64,000 nucleotides of DNA from JAIVGV01 sp032229975 (lineage in GTDB: Bacteria; Acidobacteriota; Blastocatellia; Pyrinomonadales; Pyrinomonadaceae), in NCBI GenBank assembly GCA_032229975.1, contig JAVXVG010000067.1, positions 1 through 64,000 of the forward strand. Reading direction: 5' to 3'. A program made the position numbers and the translations under genes. Under the pieces are notes generated by a model. The model was not told the origin of the DNA. It searched no databases and saw only the letters and a program-made list of their open reading frames with translations. Each line of letters begins with the position of its first letter. Within the stretch, counting starts at the first letter, position 1. Below are positions 33,012 through 41,676 of this stretch, in pieces.

Positions 33012-34481
33012 ATGATGAATCTAAAGATTGTTGTTTACCAAGATGGCGATAATGAGACTGATGAATTAAACATCATCCGTGATGCTTGGGGAAAGACGTG
33101 GGCTAAAGTTTATAACAAGTATGCGAGTATCTCATTTGACCATAACATCGTTAACGTCAAAGCTGAAAGTCCTTCCATTGCGCTACCTACAAAGCTAAAG
33201 GTAATTGCCGCAATACGTAATCCCGACATCTATTTTTATGAATCGACCAATAAGATCGAGCTTGGCGGTGTGGAAATAACTACGCATTCACCTGACGGTT
33301 CAAATATAGAGAAGCGTTACCCTTACATTTGGATTTCACGTAAATTAGGCGTTAACGCCTTTATAGCAACACCATACTCCAAAACGCGTCCCCCTCGTGG
33401 TGCAACAGGTAGAGTTGCAACAAATCGATTACCACATCGCTTATCAAAGCGTAATATTGTTTTTGCGAGAGAATGGGATCCGGATTCTGAAGGCAACAGT
33501 GTGATATGTCAGATTCTACCAATTATTGAATTGCAAGGCGGTAGTCTCGTTAACGTTGAAGAGCCGATTAAAACGCTCATGTTCGGCTTAGATGATCTGG
33601 GTTCCTTTTTTGCACATCTACTTGCCTCTAAGATTTTGCCTAAATCTGCGCGTGCCTTTGCTAAAAACGAATTGCGAATACTTCGACTAAGAATGCTTTT
33701 GTTAGCTCACGCCTGTACAGCAGCCACCACCGATACAGAAGCATCAACTTTGCTAAGGGTGAATGCTGACCATTGGATTCAAATTTATAATACTCGTCCT
33801 GATACTGGGCACTGGGAAAGAGGTGAGGGTCAATTCGATTCGATTGATGGTAGGTTAATGTTTACCCTAGATGGCATCTCTTTACTCCCCGTACAGCATC
33901 GACCAAAGCGATTTGAATGCTGGCTCCCACAGATGACTTCACGGCACCCGTGGATTGTCGAGCAGATCGAGAGAGGATTCGGCAGTAAACGCTTACGCAA
34001 CATTCTGCAGGTTATCAACGATCAATGTGTTACAAAATTTGCTAATGATCTTTCTGATAAGGATTGGCTACTCTTACAAAACACTACTGAACAATCCTTA
34101 CTTCTTGAGCGTGAAGATTGGAAGCCGGGACTTTATAAAGTTACCGAGTTAGTGGCACCAAAGGAGCGGGCAAGTGTAGCTCGCATAGGGTTAGAAAAAG
34201 GCTCAAAAAAGTTATCTGGTGAAATGGAAACACTGTTAGGGAATCAAAACTTGTACTTCAGCACACATCGCGCCTATAAAAAAGGGTGGGCGTCTGAACT
34301 TCGTGTCTTGCTTTCCCAACTTCCGTCTGACGCAGAAGTCTTAATTCCCCGAATTCCTGGTAAGCTGCTCCCCTTCTTGAGTAAAGTTCGGTGCAAAGTT
34401 ATCGCTGCCGAGAGTTGCACAAAGAACCACCTCCTCTTACTCAGACAACTACACAAACATGGATATGCAAGGCGGAAATGA
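33012..34481 (+). CDS. Putative restriction endonuclease subunit
   Basis: I do not know a family for this 489-residue protein. NPDIYFYESTNKIELGGVEITTHS at about 73-96 looks like a PD-(D/E)xK-type core: an aspartate in NPD, then a glutamate in VEIT. It is followed by EKRYPYIWISRKLGVNAFIATPY, a pattern seen in restriction enzymes with a catalytic fold. Together with two DNA methyltransferases placed convergently, a nuclease role in a restriction-modification system is the best inference. It ends 9 bases before the next gene. Confidence 0.5.
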   Translation: MMNLKIVVYQDGDNETDELNIIRDAWGKTWAKVYNKYASISFDHNIVNVKAESPSIALPTKLKVIAAIRNPDIYFYESTNKIELGGVEITTHSPDGSNIEKRYPYIWISRKLGVNAFIATPYSKTRPPRGATGRVATNRLPHRLSKRNIVFAREWDPDSEGNSVICQILPIIELQGGSLVNVEEPIKTLMFGLDDLGSFFAHLLASKILPKSARAFAKNELRILRLRMLLLAHACTAATTDTEASTLLRVNADHWIQIYNTRPDTGHWERGEGQFDSIDGRLMFTLDGISLLPVQHRPKRFECWLPQMTSRHPWIVEQIERGFGSKRLRNILQVINDQCVTKFANDLSDKDWLLLQNTTEQSLLLEREDWKPGLYKVTELVAPKERASVARIGLEKGSKKLSGEMETLLGNQNLYFSTHRAYKKGWASELRVLLSQLPSDAEVLIPRIPGKLLPFLSKVRCKVIAAESCTKNHLLLLRQLHKHGYARRK

Positions 34482-34490
34482 ATCTCCTCT

Positions 34491-34946
34491 ATGGCAGGTC
34501 AAGGAGCTACTACGAGGTTAGTCGCTAAAACCCTCTCGGACAACGGGTGGATAGTTGTTTATAAGTGCATTCCTAATACACCTCACACCAGTGTTGTTCC
34601 AATACCAACCCCGAATGGCACTTCGAATCAACGGTATCCTGATGTGTTAGCTTATCGAAGTATTGTAACGAGGTTAGTAGAGGTAGAGATAGCACTAACG
34701 AAAGCCACGGCGTTTGATATAATTAAGCGTTTTGGTGAGATGATTGACGCCTTAAATAATACAAGTCTATGGTCATCCTGGAAAAGTAAGATTGAAACAG
34801 ATACAGGACATAAGTTGCCCGAATTATTTTCGCCTAAGTGTGACCTTGTATTGTGTAATCAGATAACCGCCCCCAACAGGCAATTTGTAGGTATGCTAGA
34901 GCAGCATTCCATCTCAGTATATGAGATCGGTGTGTATCGGTCTTAA
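34491..34946 (+). CDS. Putative nuclease-fold partner protein
   Basis: The 151-residue protein holds RYPDVLAYRSIVTRLVEVEIALTKA: an aspartate, then E-x-E after a strand, like a small PD-(D/E)xK domain. There is no clear lysine. It follows the 489-residue gene by 9 bases and overlaps the 3' end of the convergent methyltransferase gene by 4 bases. It may be a second nuclease subunit or a resolvase-like protein. Function is inferred. Confidence 0.5.
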   Translation: MAGQGATTRLVAKTLSDNGWIVVYKCIPNTPHTSVVPIPTPNGTSNQRYPDVLAYRSIVTRLVEVEIALTKATAFDIIKRFGEMIDALNNTSLWSSWKSKIETDTGHKLPELFSPKCDLVLCNQITAPNRQFVGMLEQHSISVYEIGVYRS

Positions 34947-37474
34947 GAGTCGCTAGTCCTCATTTGAAGGCTAATACGCCCCAAACTAGCTTGTGCAAGT
35001 TGTCGTTCCTGAGTATTAACACCGCTGGCTAAGGCCGCGGCGCGTAGTAACTGACAAAACACTTCCTTTTCTTCCGTAGACAGTTCTTCCCAAATTCGAT
35101 CAGCCTCTTTTTGTTTTCCGCTGAAAAGAAGATTAGCGTGTTTTACAGCTCCCATAATCAGGCTATGTTCAGACCCTAACATTAGCCAACTTCTCTTAAC
35201 ATTTAAAGGTCCACTTTTGGTAGAAATTGTATGAGGCGATAATGTCTTAATAGCCTTTAGAACATTAGGATATTTTTTTGTACTTGGGTAAGACATTATA
35301 TCTTTATATTCGCATTCGGCAACGATTGTCGGCAATCTTGATAGCAGCGTGCCTATAGTGAGGTGTCCTTCCCCGTCGGTACGCACTTCAAACTCGCGGA
35401 ATAGCGTGCAAGCCGGGGCGATAAGTGAAGTCGTCAAGTCGGCTCCATATAATTGTGACGTTTGAAAGTGCCGTATTGACTTCAACAAAACTACTTTTAA
35501 CTTCTCAACGAAATCCGTCCAAGAAATGCTCTGCTTTGTTGTTTTATTATTAGGCACACATATCATCAGACAAGATGATGATAATGCATCTATATGAGCA
35601 TGACGGAACTTAACCTTTCTTTCTGTGTGAACCGGCCATGATACGGAAGGAATGAAACCTGCGTCTATAACCGCGCTTAACATTGCATCCCACGCTTCCA
35701 CTTTTTTGTGCCCAAACATAATTAATAATCGGCCATTGGGTTTAAGAATTCTTTTAGCCTCCAATAATGCTTGAAACATTTTTTTGCGGAAGTGCCCGTC
35801 GCTTTTGGGGTTAGGAGCGAGACTATGTTGACGATCAACTATAGCCTCTTCCGCTTTAGGCGAAAGAGCTGTGACGAAGTCGTCAGGCAGCAAGTCTCTT
35901 AAAAAAGCTCTCATCCATACATAAAAAATGTCAGACAAATAACTATAGGCTATTGAATCATAATAAGGCGGGTCGATTGCCACTAAATCGGCTGAACGCG
36001 ATAGCACAGAGCAATTAGCAGCATCCCCCTGCATAACCCGCCCACGTTGTGGTAACTTCGCTAGTTCTATGGCGATCTTGCTAATCCAATTTTGTGCGCT
36101 ATTCCAACCAGCGGCACCCTCACTGTTAATTGGAATTTCCACATAGTTCCATACCATCGGTATGGCTTGGCGGCCAAACATATTCGCAGGAAACTCACCA
36201 TTAGATTGCCACCAAGCGTGCCTATTACCATAAACGACCAGCCGATTAAACGTTAATGCTAATAACATTATTACCAGCAATGCTTGATCCGCTGTTCTTG
36301 TCTTGCGAAGTAAGGTTTGTTTTGTTTTTTCTAGCTCTTGGAGTAATTCAAGAAGAGCAACCCCTTGTCGGTTGTTATAGAGATCAGATGTCGTTTCGAC
36401 ACCATACTGAATCGCCCAAGTATGCCGAATCCCATTTTTATCGAAATGTTCGCTCGGAACGATTTTGTGTTTACGATTTCTTATCTTTCTCAAAGCTGCC
36501 TGTTTAGCCAACTGCTCATCCTTCGCATTCACCACCTTGTATACACGCCTGCCTGACTTGTCTTTTATTAATTTAGCGTAAAGACGCTCTCCCAAAAGTT
36601 TCTCCATACCTTGCTGACGAAGCCATTTGGTTGAAACCTTAGTATCACAAGCCGGGCAAATAGCGCCCGTCTGCTTAACTGTTCCTATGCTTATTTTTGC
36701 TTCTTCGTCAGGGGCAGGCGAATATACGTTAAATGAGAACCTCATAAACGTTGAAAAACGTTCTAACTTTACTGCGACCTTTCTCTTCCCCTTCGCAAGC
36801 CAGAAGTCATGTAGAAGGGGCACCTCAACATTGCATTCAGGACATTGATATGTACGACACCAGAAGAAAGCCAAGGGAGCTTCATCTGACTTAGTACCGT
36901 AAAGGCGGCTGATCGCAGTATGGATTCGACGTTGAATCTCAAACGCCGATTCTTTATACAGATTTAATACCTCGTTATCAGTGCCCGGTAATTTCTCAAT
37001 AGCAACGCGCAGTGCGAGGATTGCAACTGGATTTAGCTCAGAGGCAAAAGCACATAAGCCAAGGCGCAGTGCTTCTATAGGCAAAGACCCTCCACCTGCA
37101 AACGTATCAACAACAAGAGGTGCTGACTCTCGCGAAGCCATGATCAGCTTATTGGCGGCCTGCAAAAGGTCTCGGTCGTTTACATTCTCCCAGTAAGCTA
37201 ATTGTGCTGTAAAAGAACTCAATTTGGTTCGAATATCATCATCAGGTTTCCCATATTGATCTAGAAGTTCGACTAGGACCGGCGATTTTTCAATCGTAGA
37301 AACCGGTGAACATAATGTCGCAAAAATGGCGGATCGACACACAGCCAGAGGACGACGTGCCCACCACTGCTGAAGAGTACTTATGTGTCCCTGGCGAACA
37401 GATTTCTCTTCAGCGCACGCTTCTGAGATTTCTTCCAAGGGGAATAATTGTTCAATGAGCCTTATATCATCCAT
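34943..37474 (-). CDS. DUF1156-type DNA methyltransferase
   Basis: This 843-residue protein starts with a typical DUF1156/COG1743 end (ISTLQQWWARRPLAVCRSA). It then has a SAM site VDTFAGGGS (about 122-130), Cys pairs (CPEC; CPAC) that probably bind zinc, and the catalytic DPPYYDS near residue 499. It should methylate adenine or N4-cytosine. Such proteins recur in phage-defence loci. It is the second gene of a pair with the TaqI-like methyltransferase, 2 bases apart. The C-terminal 250 residues are unassigned. Confidence 0.85.
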   Translation of the reverse strand: MDDIRLIEQLFPLEEISEACAEEKSVRQGHISTLQQWWARRPLAVCRSAIFATLCSPVSTIEKSPVLVELLDQYGKPDDDIRTKLSSFTAQLAYWENVNDRDLLQAANKLIMASRESAPLVVDTFAGGGSLPIEALRLGLCAFASELNPVAILALRVAIEKLPGTDNEVLNLYKESAFEIQRRIHTAISRLYGTKSDEAPLAFFWCRTYQCPECNVEVPLLHDFWLAKGKRKVAVKLERFSTFMRFSFNVYSPAPDEEAKISIGTVKQTGAICPACDTKVSTKWLRQQGMEKLLGERLYAKLIKDKSGRRVYKVVNAKDEQLAKQAALRKIRNRKHKIVPSEHFDKNGIRHTWAIQYGVETTSDLYNNRQGVALLELLQELEKTKQTLLRKTRTADQALLVIMLLALTFNRLVVYGNRHAWWQSNGEFPANMFGRQAIPMVWNYVEIPINSEGAAGWNSAQNWISKIAIELAKLPQRGRVMQGDAANCSVLSRSADLVAIDPPYYDSIAYSYLSDIFYVWMRAFLRDLLPDDFVTALSPKAEEAIVDRQHSLAPNPKSDGHFRKKMFQALLEAKRILKPNGRLLIMFGHKKVEAWDAMLSAVIDAGFIPSVSWPVHTERKVKFRHAHIDALSSSCLMICVPNNKTTKQSISWTDFVEKLKVVLLKSIRHFQTSQLYGADLTTSLIAPACTLFREFEVRTDGEGHLTIGTLLSRLPTIVAECEYKDIMSYPSTKKYPNVLKAIKTLSPHTISTKSGPLNVKRSWLMLGSEHSLIMGAVKHANLLFSGKQKEADRIWEELSTEEKEVFCQLLRAAALASGVNTQERQLAQASLGRISLQMRTSDS

Positions 37475-37476
37475 TG

Positions 37477-38634
37477 CTATTTCTTTAGTGCCTCATAAGT
37501 GTTGGCCAGGCTACGTAATGCATCTTCGCTTGGAGCCTCGTGTTCAAGTAGGTAGTTCAAGTCCTTTGCTGAAATTTTGGGGAAAGACATTCGATACCGG
37601 ACACTAGGTCTTTTCCGTAAAATTGATTCGGCGGCTTCGGGAGTGTTCAAATACACGCACAATCCCTTTAACAGGCTTTGGTCATCAAGATCATGCTTTA
37701 TTACTAACACGTCGCCAGCACATAAAGCCGTCTCTTCAATGTATGAAGCGCCTAATTGTCGGGTTTCCCATATTGGCATTCGCCGTACAAATAGGCGAGG
37801 ACCACAAAACCTGGCAAGCTCTTTCGGATGTGCCAGATGGGGGCCATAATCAACCCACCATCTTCCGAGACGTATAGTAAATGGATGAATATCGCCTGTC
37901 CGCAAGCAGGGTAGCCAATTATCTCGGGGTACTTCACTCGAAAATGGTTTACTAGTAACTATGGCTTTGGTTTGCGGGGGCGTGCCTCCTCCGACTTCAT
38001 AGATTTTAATACCGCTTAGTACCTTGAATGAACGGGTATTGGCTTGTAGGCCATTTACTTTATTAATCTTGAATCGCTTATCACTGATGTGGTAAACGAT
38101 TGCATGTCCGGTTGTAACGTTCATCGGGCGACCATGCATGGGAATTGCTGTTACGCCGTCAACCCGGTCCAGAAAAGCGAGGGGCATTAGGAAGATCATT
38201 TCTGTTCCAGGTGGAGAAAATCTGGCTACTTGTTCGAAAAACTGATACTCACGAGAGCGCCCATATGGTGGGTTTGAAACTACTGTATTGAATTTCAAGT
38301 TTATTAACGGCTTAAACAAGGAATTGTCGGACAAGGATAGGAAATCACCACAAATCAATTTGGGTTCATTCTCTACACGCTCGAAGACTCCTCTAAGGCG
38401 TGCTCGCGCACGCCCGATCATTAGAGGGTCAATATCAATTCCTATTAGCCTCGATGCAATATTAGAAACACCGACCTGCTTCATAGCTTTTGCAGCTGCG
38501 AGTAGAAGATTTCCATCCCCACAAGCTGGATCTAAGATGTACCACTCTTGAGTAGGTCGCTGAATCTGCCTAAGCATTTGCTCTGCGACTGCTTCAGGGG
38601 TCATGTATTGACCCATAATCCGTTGGCTATTCAT
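37477..38634 (-). CDS. N6-adenine DNA methyltransferase (gamma-type)
   Basis: At 385 residues it has motif I DPACGDGNLLL (35-45) and motif IV SNPPYGR (120-126), the hallmarks of N6-adenine methyltransferases of the TaqI/Eco57I kind. The C-terminal half should hold the target-recognition domain. It is transcribed first, followed at once by the DUF1156 methyltransferase. Two methyltransferases with one presumed nuclease fit a system with an asymmetric site. Confidence 0.88.
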   Translation of the reverse strand: MNSQRIMGQYMTPEAVAEQMLRQIQRPTQEWYILDPACGDGNLLLAAAKAMKQVGVSNIASRLIGIDIDPLMIGRARARLRGVFERVENEPKLICGDFLSLSDNSLFKPLINLKFNTVVSNPPYGRSREYQFFEQVARFSPPGTEMIFLMPLAFLDRVDGVTAIPMHGRPMNVTTGHAIVYHISDKRFKINKVNGLQANTRSFKVLSGIKIYEVGGGTPPQTKAIVTSKPFSSEVPRDNWLPCLRTGDIHPFTIRLGRWWVDYGPHLAHPKELARFCGPRLFVRRMPIWETRQLGASYIEETALCAGDVLVIKHDLDDQSLLKGLCVYLNTPEAAESILRKRPSVRYRMSFPKISAKDLNYLLEHEAPSEDALRSLANTYEALKK

Positions 38635-38716
38635 TAGTCTTCATTTGGTAAGCAGCACCTTAATGTGCTTAGAGTTACTTTACTCAGTGAATTTCGTACC
38701 TGCAGTTAGCGGGGGA

Positions 38717-39835
38717 TCAGGATGCCTGTTCATGTGAATAACTCTTTGACAAACGATTTGTCTCCATCCTCTTTATTGCCTCAAATTGGTGCTGCTCCGA
38801 TGGGTGTGCGTAACGCATCACCATCTGTATACGAGAGTGCCCAAGCAGAGCGGCTAGAGTCATTATATCCACGCCAGCCTCGGCGGCGCGAGTGGCGAAT
38901 GTATGACGCAAATCATACAACCTGAAAGGCTCCACGCCAGCCCGCTTGATCGCTCCGCGGTGTGCGTTGTTGAGTTTGACGATGGGTTTGGAGGGGTCTT
39001 TCCCGCCCCGCGTGCCGGGGAACACAAAAGAGTTACCCTCAACCTTTTGGAGGCGGTGGCGGAGAAGCTCTGCCGCCCTCTGTGAGAGGGGTAGCTTGCG
39101 TCGGGCGGCTTTGGTCTTCCCATAAGGATTGAAGATAAATCTCTTATCGAGATGAACGTGGCGGCGCTCTAGGCGGCAGACCTCATCGGGGCGCATTCCC
39201 GTCTCGATCATAATCGTCGCAACGTCTCGGAGCGGCTGACTCGCCGCCATCAAATAGAGGCGTTCCTCATCCTCGGTGACGACGCGCATCTGCTCGTTGT
39301 CCTCCTTAAGAAATTTGACGCGAGAGACAGGATTCTTGACCAACACATCGAGTCGGATGAAGTGGTTTATCATCGCTCGCAGGAAAGCCAATTCGCGGTT
39401 CACGGTCGCGGGCTTGATGGGCAGGTTGGTTGTCGCCCGCTTGTTCTTCTTGGCCTTGAGGGTGGGTGGCTGCTTTTTCTGCCGGCGCCGCCAATCCTTG
39501 AACCCCTCTACGTCGGCGACCGCGATTTGGTCGAGTTGCTTGTCGCTGAAGTAGTGGAGGAGTGGCTTGCTCGCCACCTCGGCGCGGCGGATCGTGTGGT
39601 GTTTGCCCGCGTGGTCAGCGCGCGAGCGTTCAAGGAATAGGGCCACCGCTTCTTTGAAAAAGGGAACGGGTTGTTTCTCCTCAAACCCGACCTCGCCCTT
39701 TGCCAACTGAACGCGGTAGGCGGCTTCAATCTCCTGCGCCGCCCGCTTGTTGGTCGTCCCCGTCGATTTACGAACGCGGAGCCCATTGGTCATGAAGATC
39801 ATCCAATAGACCGAACCCCGCTTGACGATTGCCAT
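38717..39835 (-). CDS. int: Tyrosine recombinase (integrase of element B)
   Basis: I place the start at ATG 39835 because GGAGGGGA lies just upstream; an earlier ATG at 39919 is possible. The 372 residues include a core-binding domain (FKEAVALFLERSRAD), the catalytic TGMRPDEVCRLE, LYDLRHTFATRAAEAG, LLGHS and the nucleophile in MVMRYAH. The 3' end is duplicated as a relic at 24257. It differs in type from the integrase of element A, although both use the same tRNA-Cys site. Confidence 0.93.
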   Translation of the reverse strand: MAIVKRGSVYWMIFMTNGLRVRKSTGTTNKRAAQEIEAAYRVQLAKGEVGFEEKQPVPFFKEAVALFLERSRADHAGKHHTIRRAEVASKPLLHYFSDKQLDQIAVADVEGFKDWRRRQKKQPPTLKAKKNKRATTNLPIKPATVNRELAFLRAMINHFIRLDVLVKNPVSRVKFLKEDNEQMRVVTEDEERLYLMAASQPLRDVATIMIETGMRPDEVCRLERRHVHLDKRFIFNPYGKTKAARRKLPLSQRAAELLRHRLQKVEGNSFVFPGTRGGKDPSKPIVKLNNAHRGAIKRAGVEPFRLYDLRHTFATRAAEAGVDIMTLAALLGHSRIQMVMRYAHPSEQHQFEAIKRMETNRLSKSYSHEQAS

Positions 39836-39962
39836 GCTCCCCTCCTTTGGGTCTGAGGGGACGCCCGCCATATAATCGGCGGCGTCCCATGGTTTCAGTG
39901 AAGAGTTACCTGTGGACAAAACGGGGCTGAGGGATGCAGCAACATTCCTCAGCCTTCGCTCT

Positions 39963-40262
39963 TTACGCAGCCCTCCGAGTTTGGCGGTCGAGCAAACCTT
40001 GCTCGGCTAGATAGACATTGAGTGCGGCGGCGGCGGCGATGTGCTTACACGGCCGACCATTTATTCCCGCCCGACACGAGCAATAACCGAGCCTCTTGCC
40101 GTGTCTCACGAAGAACTCGACCGTGTACTGCGTACCCTTCGCTCGGTTAGTGACACGATATTGTCGGGACGTGCCCGTGGCTCGGACGACGAGGTTTCGG
40201 GCGTCGCGGCGTGCGAGCCTGATCGCCGATGAGAGTTGCTCTGTGCTCTTAAGCTCGATCAC
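39963..40262 (-). CDS. SWIM zinc-finger protein
   Basis: I start this 99-residue protein at the GTG 40262 to match the element A homologue (IELKSTEQLSSAI against IQLTTTEAISKAI). It ends in the SWIM motif CSCRAGINGRPCKH. The preceding QYRVTNRAKGTQYTV and FF-x-R-x-GKR segments match element A. The longer frame to 40382 is not supported. It overlaps the next upstream gene by 14 bases. Confidence 0.8.
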   Translation of the reverse strand: MIELKSTEQLSSAIRLARRDARNLVVRATGTSRQYRVTNRAKGTQYTVEFFVRHGKRLGYCSCRAGINGRPCKHIAAAAALNVYLAEQGLLDRQTRRAA

Positions 40263-40464
40263 GATAAGTCCCCTTTCCCTCCATCCGCTCGCAGAGACGT
40301 TGAACCGCCATTGACGGCGACGCGGCGAACTCACGAAGTCCCTCATCCGTGACGAGAGAGGCGTATGACCCGCGACCCGCACGGACGACCCTGATCCCGC
40401 CGCAGGGGGTGTCGAGGGTGACCTTCTCGCCGTTTTTCATCAGGTCTATCAATTGTTGTCTCAT
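40249..40464 (-). CDS. Small unknown protein of the control module
   Basis: The 71-residue protein (GEKVTLDTPCGGIRVVRAGRGSY, then MAVQRLCERM) is not a known family. It overlaps the SWIM gene by 14 bases in the same direction and lies upstream of it. Element A has no matching gene. A GGAGCCAAGGC site is near the ATG. Confidence 0.6.
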   Translation of the reverse strand: MRQQLIDLMKNGEKVTLDTPCGGIRVVRAGRGSYASLVTDEGLREFAASPSMAVQRLCERMEGKGTYRDRA

Positions 40465-40510
40465 GCCTTGGCTCCTTGGTTTTCTTCGCCGTTCGGCGAT
40501 GAGACTATAC

Positions 40511-40529
40511 TATTCCATGTGATGGAATA
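40511..40529. promoter_or_regulatory. Palindromic operator candidate
   Basis: TATTCCAT-GTG-ATGGAATA has perfect 8-base arms and is followed by a half-site GGAATAATCC. It lies between the SWIM-side genes and the divergent HTH gene, where a repressor site is expected. Confidence 0.65.
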
Positions 40530-40606
40530 AGTAAACGGAATAATCCCCTTCGAGTTCCACCAGATGTAACATCTATTGGGTCAGTTGTGATATATTCCCC
40601 CTCGCC

Positions 40607-40840
40607 ATGAAACTTAAAGTCAAAATTCATGAAGTCGCTAAAAGCAGGGGCATTAAGAACCCCTACCAGCTCCAAAAACTAGCCGAGTTGTCTCCCTCCA
40701 ATGCGGTTAATTTGTACACCAACAACATCGTTCAGATTTCGGTCGAGACGCTTTCCACACTCTGCACAGTTCTCAATTGCACTCCGAACGATTTGTTCGT
40801 TGGGGTAAAGCCAGCTTCAAAACGCCGGGCTAAAGGCTAA
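40607..40840 (+). CDS. Small XRE/Cro-type HTH regulator
   Basis: 77 residues: KIHEVAKSRGIKNPYQLQKL, then SVETLSTLCTVLNCTPNDLF. It is the element B counterpart of 18061-18276, with the same place and orientation relative to the SWIM gene. It is likely the repressor of the element core. Confidence 0.85.
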   Translation: MKLKVKIHEVAKSRGIKNPYQLQKLAELSPSNAVNLYTNNIVQISVETLSTLCTVLNCTPNDLFVGVKPASKRRAKG

Positions 40841-40880
40841 TTCCGATCTCCGCGCGGCGTGCCGCTTCCCTCCACTGCGA

Positions 40881-41330
40881 TCAGCCCGTAGGTGGGGTGA
40901 CCTGTTTGGCTCCCTCCTCCCGTTTCTCGTTCGCTCGCTCGATGGCTGCGATAATACGGATCGCGATTTCGCTGAGAGAGTCGTAGAGCCCTCGAAGCTC
41001 GGCGGCGGACTGTTTGCCCCGCCACTCGTCGTCATTGACTTGTTGGGCGATCTTGGTCGCCCCCGCGAGGGAGGCCCGAAGATGCGCCTCAACCAATGAG
41101 GGGATCGAGTTAATCTTTTCGTCCAGCTCCCTTCGGGCGAGGTCAAGCTCTGTTCTCTCGCGGTCAAGCTTTCCTAAGAGGTCGGGGTCTAAAGTGTTGC
41201 GGAGCCTTTGAATAGTCTTCGGAGAACAATCGTGCCTTACCGCCAACTCAACATCGGTCTTAAAATTACCGCAGAAGAGGTCGGCGATGATGTTGGCCCG
41301 CGTGACATTATTAATTTTTCGATAAGGCAC
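40881..41330 (-). CDS. HTH-containing unknown protein
   Basis: 149 residues. An N-terminal resolvase-like HTH (IADLFCGNFKTDVELAVRHDCSPKTIQRL) is followed by a long charged coiled-coil-like part (LDRERTELDLARRELDEKI). Such a plan occurs in small terminase or partition-like proteins of elements. It lies downstream of the helicase gene. Function is not certain. Confidence 0.6.
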   Translation of the reverse strand: MPYRKINNVTRANIIADLFCGNFKTDVELAVRHDCSPKTIQRLRNTLDPDLLGKLDRERTELDLARRELDEKINSIPSLVEAHLRASLAGATKIAQQVNDDEWRGKQSAAELRGLYDSLSEIAIRIIAAIERANEKREEGAKQVTPPTG

Positions 41331-41348
41331 AACGTTGCCCTTCCTACC

Positions 41349-41531
41349 CTAATGGTGGCGCGCGGGGTCGTCTAAATGAAGAAGCCTAGGAATATTTGCA
41401 AGGACATCTTCAGCAAATTCACCACCACAGGCCGTTTGCTTAGAATCATTTAACTGAAGATGCCCCTTACCTTTCAAAAGGGCATCTTCAGAATAATTAA
41501 TGGCATTTTCAGTTAAGTTATAGAAGGACAT
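41349..41531 (-). CDS. Possible 60-residue ORF over repeats
   Basis: Open frame with an AAAGGA next to the ATG but too close for a normal ribosome site. It runs through the GGGCATCTTCAG repeats, so it may be chance. Confidence 0.25.
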   Translation of the reverse strand: MSFYNLTENAINYSEDALLKGKGHLQLNDSKQTACGGEFAEDVLANIPRLLHLDDPARHH

Positions 41532-41676
41532 TCCTTTGTGTCACTCTATGTATCATTGCCCGCACTATGCTGGGCATCTTTAGTTAAGCAACTGAGAAGA
41601 GGAGTTTTATCCTCTGGTTCTGCATGAAAATGCCCATTCGTATTTATAGCTGTCTCCTGACTTCGGGCATCTTCAG
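41402..41676. repeat. Dispersed GGGCATCTTCAG repeats (origin candidate)
   Basis: Near-copies at 41402-41413 (GGACATCTTCAG), inverted at 41454-41465, then 41480-41491, about 41500-41512 (GGCATTTTCAG), 41572-41583 (GGGCATCTTTAG) and 41665-41676. Two of them form a 12-bp-stem hairpin (41454-41491). The cluster overlaps the 3' end of the helicase gene and looks like replication iterons. Confidence 0.55.
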
